A stretch of 64,000 nt of DNA from Solirubrobacter taibaiensis (GTDB lineage: Bacteria > Actinomycetota > Thermoleophilia > Solirubrobacterales > Solirubrobacteraceae), in NCBI GenBank assembly GCA_027587225.1, contig JAPDDQ010000039.1:1-64000 (forward strand), written 5' to 3'. Shown here one piece after another: positions 61,597 through 64,000 of the stretch. A program made the position numbers and the translations under genes. Numbering within the stretch: the stretch's first letter is position 1; each line of letters starts with the position of its first letter. The notes beneath the pieces are model-generated. The model saw only the letters and a program-made list of their open reading frames with translations, was not told the DNA's origin and searched no databases.

Positions 61597-62716
61597 AGTC
61601 CCGCCAGCTCTTCGTGCGATCGTCGCCCCAGACGTAGACGATGCGGTTCGCGTCCCGGAGCCCACGGGGCGTGACCGGGCGGACGCAGAAGCCGGACGGG
61701 TCGGCGGTGAGCTGGCGGTGGCTCCAGGTGCGGCCGTCGTCGGGCGTGAACCACTGCTCGACCTGGCGCCAGCGGCCGAGCTGGCGGGACAGGTAGACGT
61801 AGCGCGGGTCGTCGTGGTCGAGCGTCGCCCCGGCGGAGTTCCCGCCGGCGGCGACGATCCGGCGGCTCTGCCAGCGGGTGCCGTCGTGCAGCGCGTAGTA
61901 GTACGCGTCGCCGGCGCCGGTGCGGCGGATGTAGACGATCCGCGGGCGGCCTTCGCTCGTGAGCGCGATGTCCTGCGGCCACGCCCGACCGCCACTGCTC
62001 GAGTACCGGTAGACCTGATCGAGCTCGGAGATGTCCAGCGGCACGTCCTTCAACGAGCCGAGCCGGCGGCCGCCGACCGCGTACAGGTCGCCGCCTTCGT
62101 AGCGCAGGTAGTGCAGACCGTTGCGGTAGCTGCTGACGTGGCCGTCGCTGAAGATGGCGTGGATGCGGCGCCGGCCGTCGCCGACGTACTTCGCGTACGG
62201 GCGCTGCCCTTCGTGCGAGCGGACCAACTCGCGGGCGGGCACCCACTCGCGGCCGTCCTCCGTGTAGGAGAACGTCGGGTTCCAGCCGCCACCGCGCCAG
62301 AACAGCCACAGCTTGTCCTCGAGCTGGATCGGGTTCGGGTAGGTGTAGCCGAGGCCGCCCGGCGCGTTGGTCGGGACGGTGTGAACGCGGCCGAACTCGG
62401 CGATCGAGTGCTTGTGGAGCCCGACCATGTACCGCATGACGCTGGGGATGCCGGGCGGCGGCAGGTCGCGCCCGGAGTGCGGGCTGAAGAACACCATCAG
62501 GTGCCCGTCGCGCCGGAACACGAGCGACGGGTTGTTGTGATCGTCGCGGCCCAACCCGCGGAAGATCAGCTTCTTGCGCAGCTGGCCGTCCCGCGTGAAC
62601 CGGGCGACCCAGAGGTTGCCGGTCGTCGAGATCCAGCCGGTGAACGTGTGCCCGTCGTGCGAGATCGCGCGCGGGTCGCCGAAGAAGGACCACGACCCCG
62701 CGCCAAGCTCACGCAT
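61565..62716 (-). CDS. BNR-repeat (sialidase-like propeller) protein
   Basis: 383 residues. Blades with Asp-box-like turns (TPDDGRTWSHRQL, YTEDGREWVPARE) and strands such as FTGWISTTGNLWVARFTRDG, DHNNPSLVFRRDGHLMVFFS and YPNPIQLEDKLWLFWRGGG match the BNR_4 family of six-bladed propellers linked to polysaccharide degradation. There is no obvious signal peptide in the chosen start, so location is uncertain. Catalytic residues cannot be placed. Confidence 0.75.
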   Translation of the reverse strand: MRELGAGSWSFFGDPRAISHDGHTFTGWISTTGNLWVARFTRDGQLRKKLIFRGLGRDDHNNPSLVFRRDGHLMVFFSPHSGRDLPPPGIPSVMRYMVGLHKHSIAEFGRVHTVPTNAPGGLGYTYPNPIQLEDKLWLFWRGGGWNPTFSYTEDGREWVPARELVRSHEGQRPYAKYVGDGRRRIHAIFSDGHVSSYRNGLHYLRYEGGDLYAVGGRRLGSLKDVPLDISELDQVYRYSSSGGRAWPQDIALTSEGRPRIVYIRRTGAGDAYYYALHDGTRWQSRRIVAAGGNSAGATLDHDDPRYVYLSRQLGRWRQVEQWFTPDDGRTWSHRQLTADPSGFCVRPVTPRGLRDANRIVYVWGDDRTKSWRDFTTRVRALDF

Positions 62717-62726
62717 TGCGCAAGTA

Positions 62727-64000
62727 TCACTGATAAAGGCGGCGCACGCCCTCCGCGAGACGCTCCGGCGGCTCCGCCGCGAACGTCAGCCGGAGGAACG
62801 GGCCGGGCGGCTCAGCCGCGAAGAACGGCCTACCGGGCGAGACGATCACGCCGCCCGCGGCGGCCCGCGCCGCGAGCTCCCGGTCGTCCGTACCCGGCTC
62901 GAGCGGGACCCAGAGGTTCATCCCGCCCGCGGGCACGTCGACCGCCATCGGCAGCGCGGCGACGAGCGCATCGCGCCGCTCCCGCAACACCTTCCGCAGC
63001 CGTCGCAGGTGCGCCCGCCACGCGGGCGCACCGACCACCTCGAGCGCCGCCTCCTGCAGCGGCCCCGTGACGAACAGGTCCTCGACGATCCGCGCGGCCC
63101 GGAGCCGCGCCGCCGCGGGCCCGCGCGCGGTGACCGCCGCGATTCGCAGCCCGGGCGCCGAAGCCTTCGTGAGCGACCGGATGTGCACCACGTGCCCGTC
63201 CGGGTCGTCCACGAACAGGGGCGGAGGCGCGACCGCGCCGCCCGTGGCGCGGGGCGCAGCCGCGCGGGCCGCGTCGCGCGCGGCGACGGCGTCGGCGGGC
63301 GGGCCTAGCGCGAGATCGCGGAACGCGTCGTCTTCGATGAGGAACGCGCCCGCGGCGCGGACCGCGTCCAGCACCGCCCCGCGGCGCTCGGCGGACAAGG
63401 TCGCGCCGTGCGGGTTCGCGTACACGGGCTGCAGGTAGACGACCCGTGCGCCGGTCGCGGCCAGCGCGTCGGCGAGCAGGTCGGGGCGGATGCCGTCGCG
63501 GTCGGCCGGGACCGGCACGGGCACGAGCCCCTGCGCGCGCGCCGCGGCCAGCGCGCCCAGGTAGGTCGGCGACTCGACGATGATCGGCGCACCCGGCGCG
63601 GCCAGCCCGCGGAAGCACGCCGCCAGAGCGGCCTGGCCGCCCGGCGTGATCAACACGTCGCCCGCGGCAGCGCCCACCTCGGCCGCGAAGTACGCGCGCA
63701 ACGCCGTCAGCCCCGCCAGCGGCACGCGGTCCCACGCGCCCGGCCGCCGCGCCGCCCGCGCCAAAGCGGCCCCGAGCAACGCTGTCGGCTGTAACTCGTC
63801 CGGGAGGTATCCGGTCGATAACACGATCGCGCCCGGCACGGGCGGGCGGATCAGCGTCTCGAGCGCGTCCGCGTCGATCGAGCGAGCGCCGAGCGGCACG
63901 GCCTGCCACGACGGGTCGGGCGTGACGACGCTCCGCGCCGCGGCGACGAAGGTCCCCCGCCCCGGCCGCGTCTCCACCGCGCCACGGGCGACCAGCACCC
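62727..64000 (-). CDS. MocR-type GntR/aminotransferase regulator, 5' end outside window
   Basis: About 424 residues visible. The first residues (LVARGAVETRPGRGTFVA) are the end of a GntR winged helix, so the DNA-binding domain continues beyond 64000. The rest is a fold-type I aminotransferase domain: LITPGGQAALAACFRGL, VYLQPVYANPHGATL, EDDAF and the PLP lysine in HIRSLTKASAPGLRIA. MocR regulators use PLP to sense vitamin B6 or amino acids. It may control a neighbouring transporter outside the window. Confidence 0.88.
   Translation of the reverse strand, partial: VLVARGAVETRPGRGTFVAAARSVVTPDPSWQAVPLGARSIDADALETLIRPPVPGAIVLSTGYLPDELQPTALLGAALARAARRPGAWDRVPLAGLTALRAYFAAEVGAAAGDVLITPGGQAALAACFRGLAAPGAPIIVESPTYLGALAAARAQGLVPVPVPADRDGIRPDLLADALAATGARVVYLQPVYANPHGATLSAERRGAVLDAVRAAGAFLIEDDAFRDLALGPPADAVAARDAARAAAPRATGGAVAPPPLFVDDPDGHVVHIRSLTKASAPGLRIAAVTARGPAAARLRAARIVEDLFVTGPLQEAALEVVGAPAWRAHLRRLRKVLRERRDALVAALPMAVDVPAGGMNLWVPLEPGTDDRELAARAAAGGVIVSPGRPFFAAEPPGPFLRLTFAAEPPERLAEGVRRLYQ

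Overview
The window looks like chromosomal DNA of a very GC-rich actinobacterium. A relative of Solirubrobacter or Conexibacter (Thermoleophilia) is my best guess, by inference only. The reasons are: gene-dense organisation with 1-4 base stop/start overlaps; frequent GTG starts; many genes whose start codon lies 6-8 bases after a TANNNT -10 box with no Shine-Dalgarno sequence (leaderless promoters); secreted beta-propeller-like proteins; an HNH-associated repeat protein; an F420-type luciferase-like oxidoreductase; an MmpL-type pump; and an AldR/alanine dehydrogenase pair. I see no rRNA, tRNA, CRISPR array, insertion sequence or prophage.

Region by region. 1-6.3 kb: the 3' part of a large LuxR regulator, an MFS transporter, a ROK repressor and a secreted propeller-like protein. 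6.3-9.5 kb: a membrane protein, a STAS-like gene convergently overlapping an ECF sigma factor with a SnoaL-like tail, and a second propeller-like protein. 9.5-15.4 kb: a molybdate-type ABC locus with two ModA paralogues, a ferritin-like Tat protein, ModB, ModC, a small lipoprotein, a PadR regulator and an HNH-repeat/helix-turn-helix protein. The same palindrome TAGTC-N7-GACTA occurs at three places in this locus, which suggests one regulatory circuit. 15.4-19.2 kb: small metabolic genes (dehydrogenase, pentapeptide repeat protein, TrmO, HD hydrolase, cupin, RibD-like reductase). 19.2-21.9 kb: a less regular stretch with an Imm7-like immunity gene whose 3' end looks broken, a possible gene remnant, small proteins and a lipoprotein.

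21.7-32.7 kb: WYL regulator and epoxide hydrolase (divergent), a peptidoglycan-binding protein, Lrp and alanine dehydrogenase (divergent), an exonuclease, a VOC protein, TetR and an MmpL pump (divergent, with two operators), an F420-type enzyme and a GGDEF-EAL protein. 32.6-43.1 kb: an L,D-transpeptidase, a MetE-like protein, an XRE regulator, an alcohol dehydrogenase, an ABC-F ATPase, an enoyl-CoA hydratase, an acyl-CoA reductase/SDR fusion and an aldose epimerase. 43.1-52.2 kb: a stand-alone family-5 solute-binding lipoprotein, a group-2 sigma factor, a membrane protein that resembles a caspase fold lacking its catalytic residues, Ppk and Ppx for polyphosphate, and an ABC exporter. 52.2-64 kb: a MarR regulator with a cysteine-rich tail, an orphan LivM permease, a metalloprotease frameshifted inside its zinc motif, a FadA/FadB beta-oxidation operon, a DUF559-like protein with an internal deletion, a D-threonine-aldolase-like enzyme, an ArsR/SRPBCC/DUF899 operon and a MocR-type regulator cut by the window end.

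Regulation is unusually readable. Palindromic operators sit next to the PadR, WYL, TetR and ArsR genes. A further palindrome, CTGAC-N5-GTCAG, is shared by the promoter regions of the solute-binding protein and the fadAB operon. Several promoters reuse the TAG stop codon of the upstream gene as the first half of their -10 box.
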